DNA from: Burkholderiales bacterium
Lineage (GTDB): Bacteria; Pseudomonadota; Gammaproteobacteria; Burkholderiales; WYBJ01
Assembly: GCA_022841915.1 (NCBI GenBank)
Contig: JALHQN010000001.1
Span: forward strand, 434,001 to 498,000
Length of the DNA: 64,000 nucleotides
Direction: 5' to 3'
Shown here: piece by piece, positions 1-9,164 of the stretch
Numbering within the stretch: position 1 is the stretch's first letter
Layout of the letters: every line of letters begins with the position of its first letter
Notes under the pieces: generated by a model
Database searches by the model: none
What the model saw: the letters and a program-made list of their open reading frames with translations, nothing else
Told to the model about the DNA's origin: nothing
Translations under genes and position numbers: made by a program

Positions 1-918
1 CATGGCCACGATCGCCAGCAGCGGTGTTGCCGTGACCAGCGCCTTGACCCTCGCTTCCCGCCTCGGGGGCGCCACGCCCTCGGCGATGCACGCTTCGACA
101 AAGCGGCGTGGCGACACCACCGCTTGCCAGATCGCACAGAGCAAACCGCTGCCGTAGACCCGCATCGCCGTGCGTGCCCAGGGCGGCGCCGGGATGCGCT
201 GCGCCTCTTCGGACAAGCGCGGCGCGTACTGCGGCTTCAGCCAACCGACCAGCATCACGTACCCGATGTAGAGGCTCGCGAGCATCAGACCAGGCAGAAA
301 CGCGCCCGCATAGAGCTTCACCACCGAGACGCCTGCGGTCGCGCCGTAGACGATCAGCATGATCGAGGGCGGAATGAGGATGCCCAGACAGCCGCCGGCG
401 GTGATCGCCCCGGCGGACAAGCGCACATCGTAGCCATGGCGCAGCATGGCCGGAAACGCGAGCAGCCCCATCAGGGTGACGACGGCACCGACGATCCCTG
501 TCGCGGTAGCGAACACCGCACATGTGATCAGCGTCGCCACGGCGAGCGACGCCGGTAGCCGCGAGAGCGACAGATGCAGGCTGCGGAAGAGCATGTCGAT
601 GATGTTCGCTCGCTCCACCACGTAGCCCATGAACACGAACAGCGGGATGGCGATGAGCACGTCGTTGGTCATCACCCAGTAGGTGCGCTGGACCATGAGA
701 TCGAGCACCTTGGCGGTGTCCAGGTCGAAGGCCAGCCAGCCGAAGAACATGCCCATGCCCATCAATGTGAACGCGGTCGGAAAGCCGAGCATGATCGCAA
801 CCACGATCAGGGCGAGCATCAACAGCCCGAGATGACCCTGGGTCATCTCGGCCGGCGACGGAAAGAGCACCACGCATGCCATCGCGATGATGGCCATGAG
901 CGTCAGACCGAACTTCAT
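1..918 (-). CDS. dctM: TRAP transporter large permease, DctM family (3' end outside window)
   Basis: This is the large membrane subunit of a tripartite ATP-independent periplasmic transporter, which moves an organic acid inward using an ion gradient. The 306 visible codons read as a string of hydrophobic helices, including segments such as LLMLALIVVAIMLGFPTAFT and the conserved proline-containing stretch GGCLGILIPPSIMLIVYG. The start ATG at 918 lies 6 bases past the stop of the dctQ gene, so the two are translationally linked. The family is usually about 425-430 residues, so roughly the last 120 are missing off the left edge. The order dctP-dctQ-dctM on one strand supports the call. Substrate is unknown; the binding protein suggests a carboxylate. 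Confidence 0.93.
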   Translation of the reverse strand, partial: MKFGLTLMAIIAMACVVLFPSPAEMTQGHLGLLMLALIVVAIMLGFPTAFTLMGMGMFFGWLAFDLDTAKVLDLMVQRTYWVMTNDVLIAIPLFVFMGYVVERANIIDMLFRSLHLSLSRLPASLAVATLITCAVFATATGIVGAVVTLMGLLAFPAMLRHGYDVRLSAGAITAGGCLGILIPPSIMLIVYGATAGVSVVKLYAGAFLPGLMLASLYIGYVMLVGWLKPQYAPRLSEEAQRIPAPPWARTAMRVYGSGLLCAIWQAVVSPRRFVEACIAEGVAPPRREARVKALVTATPLLAIVAM

Positions 919-923
919 CCCGG

Positions 924-1526
924 TCACTGCGCACCATCCCGCGCATGCATCGCATCACCTTGCGCCTGGACCGATCGCCGCAATCGATCGACATCGACTT
1001 CCTCGACGTCGTGCAGGCGTGCGGGCCACGCTCCGCTGCGCAACGCGATCACGCAGCGCACGATCTCGGCGATTCCCTGCAAGAGCAGCAGTGCGCCCGC
1101 GATCGGGATGAAAGTCTTGAAGTGGTAGACGGGAGGACCCGATGCGGTCACCGACGAATGCTCGCGGATCGCCCAGCTGGTTTCGGCGAAACTGGTGCCC
1201 GCCCAGACCAGAGCGACCACGCCGGGGATGAAGAAAACGAAATAGAGCAGCAGGTCGAGCCCCGCCTGCACGCGCACCGGAAAAAACCCGTAGAGCACGT
1301 CGCCTCGAACATGGCCGTTGCGAGACAAGGTGTAGGCGCCCGCCATCATGAAGAGCACGCCATACATGATATAGGTAGTATCCCAGACCCAGTCGTTCGG
1401 CGAGTTGAGCACGTAGCGCGAGAACACCTCGGCGCTGATCAACAGCGTGAGGGCGACGATGAGCCAGGCGAAGGCCTTGCCGAAGAAGGCGCTGATCCGA
1501 TCGATGCACAGCAACCAGCGCTGCAT
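924..1526 (-). CDS. dctQ: TRAP transporter small permease, DctQ family
   Basis: A 200-residue small membrane subunit of the TRAP transporter. Four hydrophobic segments are visible: about residues 10-35, 45-65, 85-110 and 130-150. The family hallmark is the first helix followed by SRYVLNSPNDWVWD, matching the usual FxRYxxxxxxxWxEE region. I chose the ATG at 1526 because GGGAG lies 5 bases upstream and the first helix follows at once; a start at 1589 would add 21 residues without a ribosome binding site. The gene sits between the binding protein and the large permease, which starts 6 bases after this stop. Confidence 0.9.
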   Translation of the reverse strand: MQRWLLCIDRISAFFGKAFAWLIVALTLLISAEVFSRYVLNSPNDWVWDTTYIMYGVLFMMAGAYTLSRNGHVRGDVLYGFFPVRVQAGLDLLLYFVFFIPGVVALVWAGTSFAETSWAIREHSSVTASGPPVYHFKTFIPIAGALLLLQGIAEIVRCVIALRSGAWPARLHDVEEVDVDRLRRSVQAQGDAMHARDGAQ

Positions 1527-1613
1527 GGCGACTCCCGCGATGAGCCCGAACGAATCACCATTCGAGCGGCGAATGGTGCTTCGCGACACAGCTGCCGCAG
1601 CCGGCAGCCCGGA

Positions 1614-2762
1614 TTACTTCTTTGCCGGCGTGGCGCCCGCGGGCTTCTGCGCGAACCAATGGCTGTAGGCGATGCGCGGATCGACGATCGTGTCGAGCGA
1701 CCACGCCACGGTACGGCGCGCCCATGCCAACTGGGAATCGAGCACCTTGGCGAAAAAGGGATTCTCCTTCCTCTTCGCTTCCACCACCTGACTCCATGCC
1801 CGCATCTGCGCGCGCAGAATATCGTCCGGCGTGCGATAGAAACGCACACCCTGCTTCTCGCGCATGTCGATGTAGTCCTGGGAGTAGCGGTGGATCGCCT
1901 TCCAGGACATGTCGGCGCTCGCCGCCTCGCTCGCCGTCTTGAGGATGGCCTTCAAGTCGGCCGGCAAGGCATCGTAGCGCTTGCGGTTGAACAGGATTTC
2001 GAACGCCTCGGCCGGTTGATGATAGCTCTGCAGCATGCACGTCTTGGAGACGTCCGGAAAGCCGAGGATGCGATCGGAGCTTGCGTTGTTGAATTCCGCC
2101 GCATCGAGCAGACCTCGATCCATCGCCGGGACGATCTCGCCGCCGGGCAGCGCATTGACGGCCGCGCCCATCGCCTTGAAGACGTCGATCGACAAACCGA
2201 CCGTGCGATACTTGAGCCCCTTGAGCTGGGCGGCATTCTGTACCGGCTTCTTGAACCAGCCCAGCGGCTGGGTCGGCATGGGCCCGTACACGAAGCCGAC
2301 AACGTCGAGATTCAGCACTTTCTGCACCAGTTCGTCGTAGAGCGCCTGTCCGCCGCCGTAGGCCATCCATGCCAGGAAGTTGTTCGCATCCATGCCCAAG
2401 GCCGGGCCGGTGCCGAACAGGGAGAATGCGCTGTTCTTGCCGTACCAGTAGGCGGACACGCCATGGCCGCCGTCGAGCGTGCCCTTGGCGACCGCGTCGA
2501 TGAGATCGAAGGCCTTGACCACCGCCCCCGCCGGAAGCACCTCGATGCGCAACCGGCCGCCGGACATCTCGTTCACTTTCTTCGCATAATCGAGTGCGTA
2601 CTCGTGGAAGATGTCCTTCGCCGGCCAGGTGCTCTGCCAACGCAGACTGGTGACTTGCTGCGCCTTCGAGATCATCGGAAAGCCCATGGCCGCAGTGCCG
2701 GTAACTGCAGCGCCCGTCAGAAATCGACGACGATTGGTCGTACCCGGAGCCTGGTTGCTCAT
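1614..2762 (-). CDS. dctP: TRAP transporter substrate-binding protein, DctP/TakP type
   Basis: Periplasmic solute-binding subunit, 382 residues, first gene of the TRAP operon. The N-terminus has a twin-arginine-like motif (NRRRFLTGAA) and a hydrophobic stretch ending near SKAQQV, so it is likely exported by Tat. Family features include LRWQSTWPAKDIFHEYALDY near residue 40, the VLPAGAVV region, and a MDRGLLDAAEFNN segment typical of TakP-like members that bind 2-oxo or other monocarboxylates. The start at 2762 has GGGAGG upstream. The neighbouring CitE-like lyase hints at a CoA-ester or dicarboxylate pathway. The ligand cannot be read from sequence. Confidence 0.9.
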   Translation of the reverse strand: MSNQAPGTTNRRRFLTGAAVTGTAAMGFPMISKAQQVTSLRWQSTWPAKDIFHEYALDYAKKVNEMSGGRLRIEVLPAGAVVKAFDLIDAVAKGTLDGGHGVSAYWYGKNSAFSLFGTGPALGMDANNFLAWMAYGGGQALYDELVQKVLNLDVVGFVYGPMPTQPLGWFKKPVQNAAQLKGLKYRTVGLSIDVFKAMGAAVNALPGGEIVPAMDRGLLDAAEFNNASSDRILGFPDVSKTCMLQSYHQPAEAFEILFNRKRYDALPADLKAILKTASEAASADMSWKAIHRYSQDYIDMREKQGVRFYRTPDDILRAQMRAWSQVVEAKRKENPFFAKVLDSQLAWARRTVAWSLDTIVDPRIAYSHWFAQKPAGATPAKK

Positions 2763-2934
2763 GCCCTCTGCCTCCCCTCAGTGGAAAAATGCCGCATGTG
2801 CCAGCCGGGACGGACACCCGTGGCGCCACGCCGCGAGACCCCGCTGATCTGGCCGGATGCTAGCTGCTGCCCTGGCTCCATGCAAGGCACGGGTTCGCCA
2901 CCTATCAGCGGCAAAGGGCCGCGATGCCGCCGGT

Positions 2935-3816
2935 CTAATCCCTTCCGGGGGAAATCTGCCTTGCGATGGCGATAAGCCGGCGCGCCTGCGCCACGATGGG
3001 ATAGTCGACGAACTGATCATCCACCCGGATCGAGGCGAGCCCCTCGCGCTCGGCCTGCTCGAACGCGGCAACGATCTTCGCCGCGCGCGTCAGCTCGTCC
3101 GCCGTCGGGGCAAACGCCTCGTGCACGATTGGAATCTGGTTCGGATGGATGCACATGCGCCCCTGGAAACCGAGCGCATGCGACGTCCGCACCGATGCGC
3201 GGAAGCCGTCGACATCCTGCAGCCGGACCCAAACGGTATCGATCGGGGCATCCATGCCCGCTGCGCGCGAGGCAAGCGCAATGGCCGTGCGAGCCGGGTT
3301 GAGCTCCGTCTCCTCACGACTCCATTGCATGTTCATGTCCAGCGTGAAATCGGCCGCGCCGAACGCGAGGCAGCGCGCTCGTGTGCCGCTGGCGCAGATG
3401 GCGTCGACTCCCGCGAGACCCTTGGCCGTCTCGATGATGGGAATCACATCGACCGCCCCACGGGCCATCCCCTGCTCACGCTCCAACTCGCCGACGATCC
3501 AGTCGAACGTGCGCAGATCGGCTGCGGTTTCGGCTTTCGGCAGCACGAGGCCGTCGAGACCCGGGCGCACCACCGCGAGCAGATCGCGGTAGCACCAGGG
3601 GCTGGTCAACGCGTTCACGCGCACGTACAGCAGCGGCGCTCGCGGCCGGCTCAAGGCATCCGCGACGCATCGGCGCGCCGCATCCTTCTGCGCTGCCGCC
3701 ACGGCATCCTCGAGATCGAGAATCACTGCATCCGCGTCGAGATTCAGGGCTTTCTCGATGCGAGGCGCATGATTGCCCGGCACGAACAATAGACTGCGCA
3801 GCAGACGCGCGCTCAT
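2935..3816 (-). CDS. CoA-ester lyase, HpcH/HpaI (CitE-like) family
   Basis: A 293-residue TIM-barrel lyase of the citrate lyase beta/malyl-CoA lyase group. These enzymes cleave or hydrolyse acyl-CoA esters such as malyl-CoA, citramalyl-CoA or citryl-CoA, using Mg2+. Visible motifs are the N-terminal RSLLFVPGN, DAVILDLEDAV (Mg/substrate region), a conserved RVN, LPKAE, and IIETAKGL followed by the FGAADFTLDMNM region. The C-terminal MCIHPNQIPIV segment is also characteristic. The start at 3816 has GGAGG 5 bases upstream; an in-frame GTG at 3828 lacks one. It is transcribed toward the TRAP operon and after the isochorismatase-like gene. The exact substrate is not determinable. Confidence 0.88.
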   Translation of the reverse strand: MSARLLRSLLFVPGNHAPRIEKALNLDADAVILDLEDAVAAAQKDAARRCVADALSRPRAPLLYVRVNALTSPWCYRDLLAVVRPGLDGLVLPKAETAADLRTFDWIVGELEREQGMARGAVDVIPIIETAKGLAGVDAICASGTRARCLAFGAADFTLDMNMQWSREETELNPARTAIALASRAAGMDAPIDTVWVRLQDVDGFRASVRTSHALGFQGRMCIHPNQIPIVHEAFAPTADELTRAAKIVAAFEQAEREGLASIRVDDQFVDYPIVAQARRLIAIARQISPGRD

Positions 3817-3838
3817 GCCGGCCTCCACGACGCAGCCC

Positions 3839-4480
3839 TCATTTGATGAGCGCGATCAGCTCGCGCATCTCTGCTCGATCGGCGTGCTCCAGCCACTCGA
3901 ACATGACCATCTCCGCGGTGACGACGGACACCTGCCCCGCGCGCAGCCGCTCCATCGCCACCGCATGCGAAGTCTCCTTGCGCGAACCGCAGGCGTCCGC
4001 CACGACGTGAACACGGTAGCCGCGCTCGGCGAATCCCAGTGCCGTCTGCAGCACACACACATGGGCCTCGAGCCCTGCGATCACCACCTGCGGTCGATGC
4101 ATCGCCGCCACCCGCTGCGCGATCACCGGCTCATCCGCGGCGCAGAAGTGCCGCTTGGTCAGAACCTGACTGTCTGCGACCAGCATGCGCAGCGCCGATG
4201 TCGTCGGGCCGAGTTTGTCGGGCACGTGCTCGGTGACGAGCACCGGCACCGCCAACAACCGCGCCATCTTCATCAGTGCCGCGCACTGCCCCACCACGCG
4301 GTCGATCTGGTCGATCGTGTGCAAAAGCCGCTCGTGCACATCGACGACGACCAAGAGGGACCGCGCGGCACGCAAGCGCAGCCCGAGTGGTGCGGTGGAG
4401 CCGACCGCAGCAGCGGTTCGCGCCAGACGGGCCGCGGCGCGCGCCCGGCCATGAGAGGGACGTGTACGTTTTGCGTTCAT
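3839..4480 (-). CDS. isochorismatase-like cysteine hydrolase
   Basis: A 213-residue hydrolase of the isochorismatase superfamily (nicotinamidase/YcaC-like). The catalytic triad appears as Asp47 in VVVDVHE, Lys109 in LTKRHF and Cys142 in GLEAHVCVLQTA, at the usual spacing. The first 35 or so residues are basic and Ala-rich and precede the normal family start, so translation may begin at an internal TTG just before the RSLLVVVD strand. Its stop lies 22 bases from the start of the CitE-like lyase and it follows a coiled-coil membrane protein on the same strand. Substrate unknown; the family includes amidases and ring hydrolases. Confidence 0.85.
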   Translation of the reverse strand: MNAKRTRPSHGRARAAARLARTAAAVGSTAPLGLRLRAARSLLVVVDVHERLLHTIDQIDRVVGQCAALMKMARLLAVPVLVTEHVPDKLGPTTSALRMLVADSQVLTKRHFCAADEPVIAQRVAAMHRPQVVIAGLEAHVCVLQTALGFAERGYRVHVVADACGSRKETSHAVAMERLRAGQVSVVTAEMVMFEWLEHADRAEMRELIALIK

Positions 4481-4526
4481 GCGAATCCGTCGAAGGTCGA
4501 AGGGCAGTCAGCCGCGAACGGCAAGG

Positions 4527-5396
4527 TCATGTCGCAGGTCCTTCGCGGCCCTGGCCCTGCGCATCGCCGGTATCGTGCTCCTGCGCAGGCTGCGTTGCCA
4601 GTTCGTCCGGATTGCGCTGTCGGCGCAAGCGCGACTTCAATTCGTCCAGCTGGTCGAAGCGACGATCCAGGCGCTGGTGCCATTCGTCGAGCGTCTTGCT
4701 CCAGTTCTCACTCGCGCTGTCCAAGGTCTGAAGGGGAATCTGCGGCGCGGTCACTTGCGGATCGACATATCCGGGCGTCCGTCGCGAGCCCGCGATCGGG
4801 TCGGACACGCCGCCTGCGGGCATGGAGAGATCCGCGATCTGGCTGCCCAGGGTCAGGATCCGCTCTTCGATGCGAATGAAGCGCTCGTTGAGCGCGGCGA
4901 TATGGTAGTTCTTCAATGCAAGCTCTCGCCGCATGCGCTCGATCTCGTCGCGCTTTGCGCGATATTGCTCCTGGCTCTCCGCCATCAGGCGCTCTTGGCG
5001 CTGCAGCGCGGATTCTTGTCGAACCAGCTGTTCCTTCAAGGTGCTCAAGGACTGCCCCATGGCATCGCCCAAGGCGGCCTTGATCGGGTTGGCCCATTCG
5101 TCCAGTTCGCGCCGGCGCGCGACGTGCACCTTGATCAGATCGCGCAACTGGTCGATGCGCGATGCGCCTTCGGTCCACTTGCCTTGCAGCGATTCGAGAT
5201 CAGCTTCGAGCCTGTGCTTCTCGGCCAGTGCCACGGACAGCGCTTCGTCGCGCTTGTCCAATTGCATCTGAACCTGCCTGCATTGGGCTTGCAACTGCGC
5301 GACGGCACCGCGTCGATACCAAGCCAGCATCAGCGCCGCGAGAAACACCAAAAAGCTCGCCACCAGCGTCAAGGTGGGGGTTGCATTGAAAGTCAT
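4527..5396 (-). CDS. membrane-anchored coiled-coil protein of unknown function
   Basis: A 289-residue protein with one N-terminal membrane helix (about residues 8-28, LTLVASFLVFLAALMLAWY) and then a long, charged, heptad-rich region to about residue 180, which should form a coiled coil. A Pro/Gly-rich linker follows (around residues 190-215), then a second helical segment (WSKTLDEWHQRLDRRFDQLD) and a polar tail. The first part resembles the N-terminus of RmuC, but the RmuC nuclease-like domain is absent, so I do not assign that name. I chose the ATG at 5396 because the membrane helix follows directly. Function is not known to me. Confidence 0.65.
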   Translation of the reverse strand: MTFNATPTLTLVASFLVFLAALMLAWYRRGAVAQLQAQCRQVQMQLDKRDEALSVALAEKHRLEADLESLQGKWTEGASRIDQLRDLIKVHVARRRELDEWANPIKAALGDAMGQSLSTLKEQLVRQESALQRQERLMAESQEQYRAKRDEIERMRRELALKNYHIAALNERFIRIEERILTLGSQIADLSMPAGGVSDPIAGSRRTPGYVDPQVTAPQIPLQTLDSASENWSKTLDEWHQRLDRRFDQLDELKSRLRRQRNPDELATQPAQEHDTGDAQGQGREGPAT

Positions 5397-5896
5397 GACG
5401 GTCCTAAAACGACAGTTCGGCTCGGAGTTCCTACGCTGGGTCGTGCACGACCCGCCGCCAAGCACGCAAGACGTTGCGGCTCGTGGCGAACTTCGCCGAT
5501 GCCAAGCCGCTACGTATTGCGATGATACCGCTCGACATCGCGTTATTCGGAATAACCCGCAGATGTCGGCGGTCGGCGCCCCCGGGCAAGCCCATCCGCA
5601 GTTCAGCCCGGAAAGAGCTGAGCCGCCCTCGATGCGCTCGTCATGTTGTTTGCGGCCAGTCTCCGGCCGCCGCGGCGATGCGCCGCATTGCGCGGACTGC
5701 ACCCTGCTGCAAGACTCACGCGCCGATCAGTCTGTGGGATGGCCGTACGTGGTGTCAAGCCGAAGCGATGCGCCGAACACTCCGCGACGACATGAGAGGC
5801 GGGGCTTCATGGTAGGCTTGCCCTGTGAAGTCAACACGCAGCGACCCGCGCGCAGTTCGAGCGCGGCGCAGACTGCCCGTGACCGAGGAGGAAACC
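5397..5896. other. 500-base gene-free stretch between divergent genes
   Basis: This lies between the leftward coiled-coil gene and the rightward Bug gene, so it should hold promoters for both. The only clear structure is a perfect 7-base palindrome at 5542-5556. Open frames here have no ribosome binding site and no recognisable protein, so I leave them out. Confidence 0.5.
5542..5556. promoter_or_regulatory. palindrome, possible operator
   Basis: The sequence GTTATTC-G-GAATAAC is a perfect inverted repeat in an AT-richer patch of the divergent intergenic region. It could be an operator for either neighbour. No regulator gene is adjacent, so its partner is unknown. Confidence 0.3.
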
Positions 5897-6880
5897 TTGC
5901 CTGCACACCCCCGTATCGCATGCCTTTGGCTTGCCGCCTGCCTGTTCGGCGGCCCGACCGCTGTCCGCGCCGCAGACAGTGCCGACTATCCCAACCGCCC
6001 GGTGCGCTGGGTCGTGCCGTTCGCACCGGGCGCCTCCAACGACATCATCGCTCGACTGATTGCGCAAAAAATCACGGAAAGTCTGGGCCAACAGTACATT
6101 ATCGACAATCGCGGCGGCGCGGGCGGCATGGTGGGTGCGGAGATCGTCGCCAAGGCCGCACCGGACGGATACACGCTTCTATCCGCCAACCCGGGTCCGA
6201 GCATCAACAATCCCCTGCTGCGCAAGAAATCACCTTATCGCCTGGAAGATTTCACGCCGATCGTCTTCTTCGGTTACGCGCCGCTCATCGTCGTGGTGAA
6301 CGCGAAGTTTCCGCCCAATTCCGCCAAGGAACTGGTCGACTTCGCACGGACGCATCCCGGCAAGGTGTCGTGGGCCTCTTCGGGCATCGGATCGAGCCTG
6401 CACATCGGCCTGGAATTGTTTCGGGCAGCGACCAAGGTCGACGTGACCCACGTGCCCTACAAGGGAACCGCCCCTGCGCTGACGGACATCCTGGGCGGGC
6501 AGATCACCGCCATGTACACCACATCGGTGAGTGCCGAAGCGCATCTGAAGTCCGGTCGACTGAAAGCCATCGGCATCGCATCCAAGAAACGTCAGAGCGT
6601 GTTGCCTAATCTGCCGACGCTCGAGGAGCAAGGCATCAAGGACGCCGAAGCCATCGTCTGGTTTGCCCTCTCGGGGCCGGCCAAACTGCCTCGCGCCATC
6701 GTGCAAAAGCTCAATGCCGAATCGAACCGGGCACTCGCCCTGCCCGACGTCAAGCAACGACTCGACCAGCTCGGATTGGAAGTAGGCGGAGGGACGCCGG
6801 AAGACTTCGCGAAGTTTCTCGATACCGAAGCCGGCAAGCTTCGCGGCCTCATCAAGGCTGGCGCATTGACGCCCGAGTAG
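5897..6880 (+). CDS. Bug/TctC-family tripartite tricarboxylate transporter substrate-binding protein
   Basis: A 327-residue periplasmic binding protein. I chose a TTG start at 5897 because GAGGAGG lies 5-6 bases upstream and the protein then opens with a clean signal peptide (LACLFGGPTAVRAAD). Upstream in-frame ATGs only add a basic tail. Family motifs are YPNRPVRWVVPFAPGASND, NRGGAGGMVGAEIVAKAAPDGYTLL, and VPYKGTAPALTDILGGQ, which line the ligand cleft in Bug proteins. No TctA or TctB membrane genes are nearby, as is common for the expanded Bug families of Bordetella and relatives. The ligand is probably a carboxylate. Confidence 0.9.
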   Translation: MPAHPRIACLWLAACLFGGPTAVRAADSADYPNRPVRWVVPFAPGASNDIIARLIAQKITESLGQQYIIDNRGGAGGMVGAEIVAKAAPDGYTLLSANPGPSINNPLLRKKSPYRLEDFTPIVFFGYAPLIVVVNAKFPPNSAKELVDFARTHPGKVSWASSGIGSSLHIGLELFRAATKVDVTHVPYKGTAPALTDILGGQITAMYTTSVSAEAHLKSGRLKAIGIASKKRQSVLPNLPTLEEQGIKDAEAIVWFALSGPAKLPRAIVQKLNAESNRALALPDVKQRLDQLGLEVGGGTPEDFAKFLDTEAGKLRGLIKAGALTPE

Positions 6881-6904
6881 CCCGCCCGACTCGACGCCTG
6901 AGCA

Positions 6905-8002
6905 TCAACGACACGCCGCGGCACGCACGGCGTCCATGGGCGAACCCGGCGAAGCTGCGCGATAGTCGGCTTCGTGAGGATTGAAGTCGTCGGCCGAGAG
7001 CCTGCGTCCACCGGCGAAAGGCTCGGTGTAGGTCGCGGCGTGGCGCAGGCTCCAGCGTGCGCCCGTGCAGTCGAACTGCGCGAGCAGCACGCGCGAACGG
7101 TAGGCTCCGGCTTCGCCCGCGAGGACCGGCACATGGAAGTTGTGCAAAACCCAGGCTTGCGCCTCGGCGCCCTCGCGCTGGAGCCGTCCGGCGTCCAGGT
7201 AGACATCGTAGCCTCCGGGATGGTTTGCCATCATGACCCAGCGACCACCGCCCGGCACGCTGCCTTTCGCCCCCGCACCGCCTTGCGCGAGACGCCGCGC
7301 ATGCGCAACGATGGCCGCGAAATCGCCGGGGCTGATGCCGCGAGAGGCGACGTCCTTGATCCACTCGACCGGCAAGGCGAAATTCAGGTTCTGCCCGCCG
7401 ACCACGTTGAAGGTGGTGATGCCGATCAAGCGGCCGCGGTCGTCGAACAAGCCGCCGCCGCTCGATCCCGGTGATACGGCGGCATCGGTCTGAATGACCG
7501 GCTCGGCGCCCGTCTTGCGCAGCCCCGAGATGAGCCCGCCCGACAAGGTGAGTTCGAGGCCGCGCGGGGAGCCCACCGCATAGACGGCCTGTCCGACCCG
7601 CAATGCCCGGGTCGTACCCAGCAAGACCGGCAGCACCTCCAGGCCGACGGCCTCGAGCACGCACAGATCCCGCGCCGGGTCCGCACTCACCAGACGGGCG
7701 CTTCTCCCGCTGCGTTGCCCGGCCTCCTTGAGCTCCACGACGAGAGAATGCCTGCCGCCATCCGTTCGTATGCCTGGCGCAAGCACATGACAATTGGTGA
7801 CGACGCGACCGTACGCATACGCCACGGCACTTCCCGCCGAAACTTGCCTGCGCCGACCCTGTCCCGAATCCTCGAAGACGTGCACGGAAAAGACGCTGCG
7901 CGAAACGGCATCGAATACCTGATGGCCCGCTGTGGGCACCGCAGACTGCGCGTCAGCCCGGAGCGCCCAAATCATCAGCACCGCTGCCCACCACGATCGC
8001 AC
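6905..8002 (-). CDS. secreted trypsin-like serine protease (S1 family)
   Basis: A 365-residue exported protease-like protein with an N-terminal signal (AAVLMIWALRADAQ). The chymotrypsin-fold triad is intact: His72 in VVTNCHV, Asp112 in DPARDLCVL and Ser181 in the SPGSSGGGLF motif, with AVGSPRG and GISPGDF in the expected places. No PDZ domain follows, unlike DegP; about 130 C-terminal residues are of unknown nature. It is the last gene of the run lutA-lutB-mmsA-lutC-esterase-protease, starting 32 bases after the esterase stop. Role in that operon is unclear; a periplasmic quality-control or processing protease is the plain reading. Confidence 0.8.
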   Translation of the reverse strand: MRSWWAAVLMIWALRADAQSAVPTAGHQVFDAVSRSVFSVHVFEDSGQGRRRQVSAGSAVAYAYGRVVTNCHVLAPGIRTDGGRHSLVVELKEAGQRSGRSARLVSADPARDLCVLEAVGLEVLPVLLGTTRALRVGQAVYAVGSPRGLELTLSGGLISGLRKTGAEPVIQTDAAVSPGSSGGGLFDDRGRLIGITTFNVVGGQNLNFALPVEWIKDVASRGISPGDFAAIVAHARRLAQGGAGAKGSVPGGGRWVMMANHPGGYDVYLDAGRLQREGAEAQAWVLHNFHVPVLAGEAGAYRSRVLLAQFDCTGARWSLRHAATYTEPFAGGRRLSADDFNPHEADYRAASPGSPMDAVRAAACR

Positions 8003-8034
8003 CCTCGTCTCCCGTCTATCCTGTCCGCTCGCGC

Positions 8035-9162
8035 TCAGCGCACGTTTCCCGTCAGCCAGCGCAGAATCAACGCGGCCACCTCGATGTTGTTTTTCTCAAT
8101 CATCATCATGTGACCGTTGCCGCGGATGCCGGCCTGTTCGAGGCGCACCAGATCGGCCTTCACGCCCGCCTGCCGGAGCCACTTCGCAGTGCAGTGATCA
8201 TAGACGGCGTGATAAGAAGCTTCGGCAACCAGAACCATGACGGGTATCCCGCGCAGCGTCGCCATTTCGCGGGCCGGAGCCGCTTGCTCGACGCACGCCA
8301 CGAGATCGGGAGCATCCGCGCTTGCCTGCTCGGTGAGCTTCAGCTCCTGCGGCGCGCGCAAGGGCGGGTCGTAGGTCATCGAGGTTTCGGTGACGCCCCA
8401 AGGCCGCGCCGGCGCCGTGCCGAATACGGCATTGCGCAGCGGCGGGCCGCTCGGCTCGACAGCGACGATAGCTTTGACGAGTTTCGGCCGCGAATCGGCA
8501 ATGACCCAACCGAACGGCCCCGCCTGCGAATGCGTCAGCAGGATCGCCGGCCCGATCCTGTCGAGCAGCGCCGCACCCGCCTCGCGCATGAGCTGCTCCG
8601 CCACGCTGCTGCGTCCGATGTACTGGACTTGCGAAGCATAGAATTGATCGAACACCGGATCACCCCGCAACCCTTTGCGAGGACCTTCCCCCGGAAACTG
8701 CGTATGCCATTTGGCTTGAGGCCAGAGATTGAACTTTGCAATCGCCGTGAACCGCTGCTCCACCGCGTTGACCGACAGCCGCACCGTCGGCGCGATGCCA
8801 TCGTTATAGGCCGAACGCCCGCGCGCCGGCTGATCGACCACGTAGACCGCATAGCCTTGCCCGACGAACCAGTCGGCCCAAGCCAGGCGTCCGTCGGGCG
8901 TGCCGGTGAAGCTTGCGCCCGTCTGCGCGGCGCCATGGATCATTACGATCGGATAAGACTGCGAGACCCGCGCCGGCAGACGATATTCCACGTACATCTG
9001 CCGCTCCATGAGCGGACCGGCCTTGCTTGCCACATAACGCCCGCCTACATAAAAATGCCCAGTGCGGGGCGCATCACTCGCGTTCACCGTTATCTGGAAC
9101 GAGAGCAGCAACGCGACGATCACGCCGCGACAAACGCGACATGGCGCTGCACTCGGGCTCAT
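8035..9162 (-). CDS. exported alpha/beta hydrolase (esterase-like)
   Basis: A 375-residue alpha/beta-hydrolase with an N-terminal signal (VIVALLLSFQITVNASD). The oxyanion strand YPIVMIHGAAQTG is followed by the nucleophile elbow THSQAG, with Ser212 as likely nucleophile. A late GNGHMMMIEKNN segment supplies the catalytic His. This pattern fits large secreted esterases found in Burkholderiales catabolic clusters. Its ATG lies only 2 bases past the lutC stop, which indicates one transcript. Substrate is not deducible. Confidence 0.82.
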   Translation of the reverse strand: MSPSAAPCRVCRGVIVALLLSFQITVNASDAPRTGHFYVGGRYVASKAGPLMERQMYVEYRLPARVSQSYPIVMIHGAAQTGASFTGTPDGRLAWADWFVGQGYAVYVVDQPARGRSAYNDGIAPTVRLSVNAVEQRFTAIAKFNLWPQAKWHTQFPGEGPRKGLRGDPVFDQFYASQVQYIGRSSVAEQLMREAGAALLDRIGPAILLTHSQAGPFGWVIADSRPKLVKAIVAVEPSGPPLRNAVFGTAPARPWGVTETSMTYDPPLRAPQELKLTEQASADAPDLVACVEQAAPAREMATLRGIPVMVLVAEASYHAVYDHCTAKWLRQAGVKADLVRLEQAGIRGNGHMMMIEKNNIEVAALILRWLTGNVR

Positions 9163-9164
9163 GA

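Noticed and set aside
945-2975. A 676-codon rightward open frame across the TRAP genes
   Set aside because: It lies antisense to dctQ and dctP, which have clear family motifs. GC-rich DNA often gives long antisense frames.
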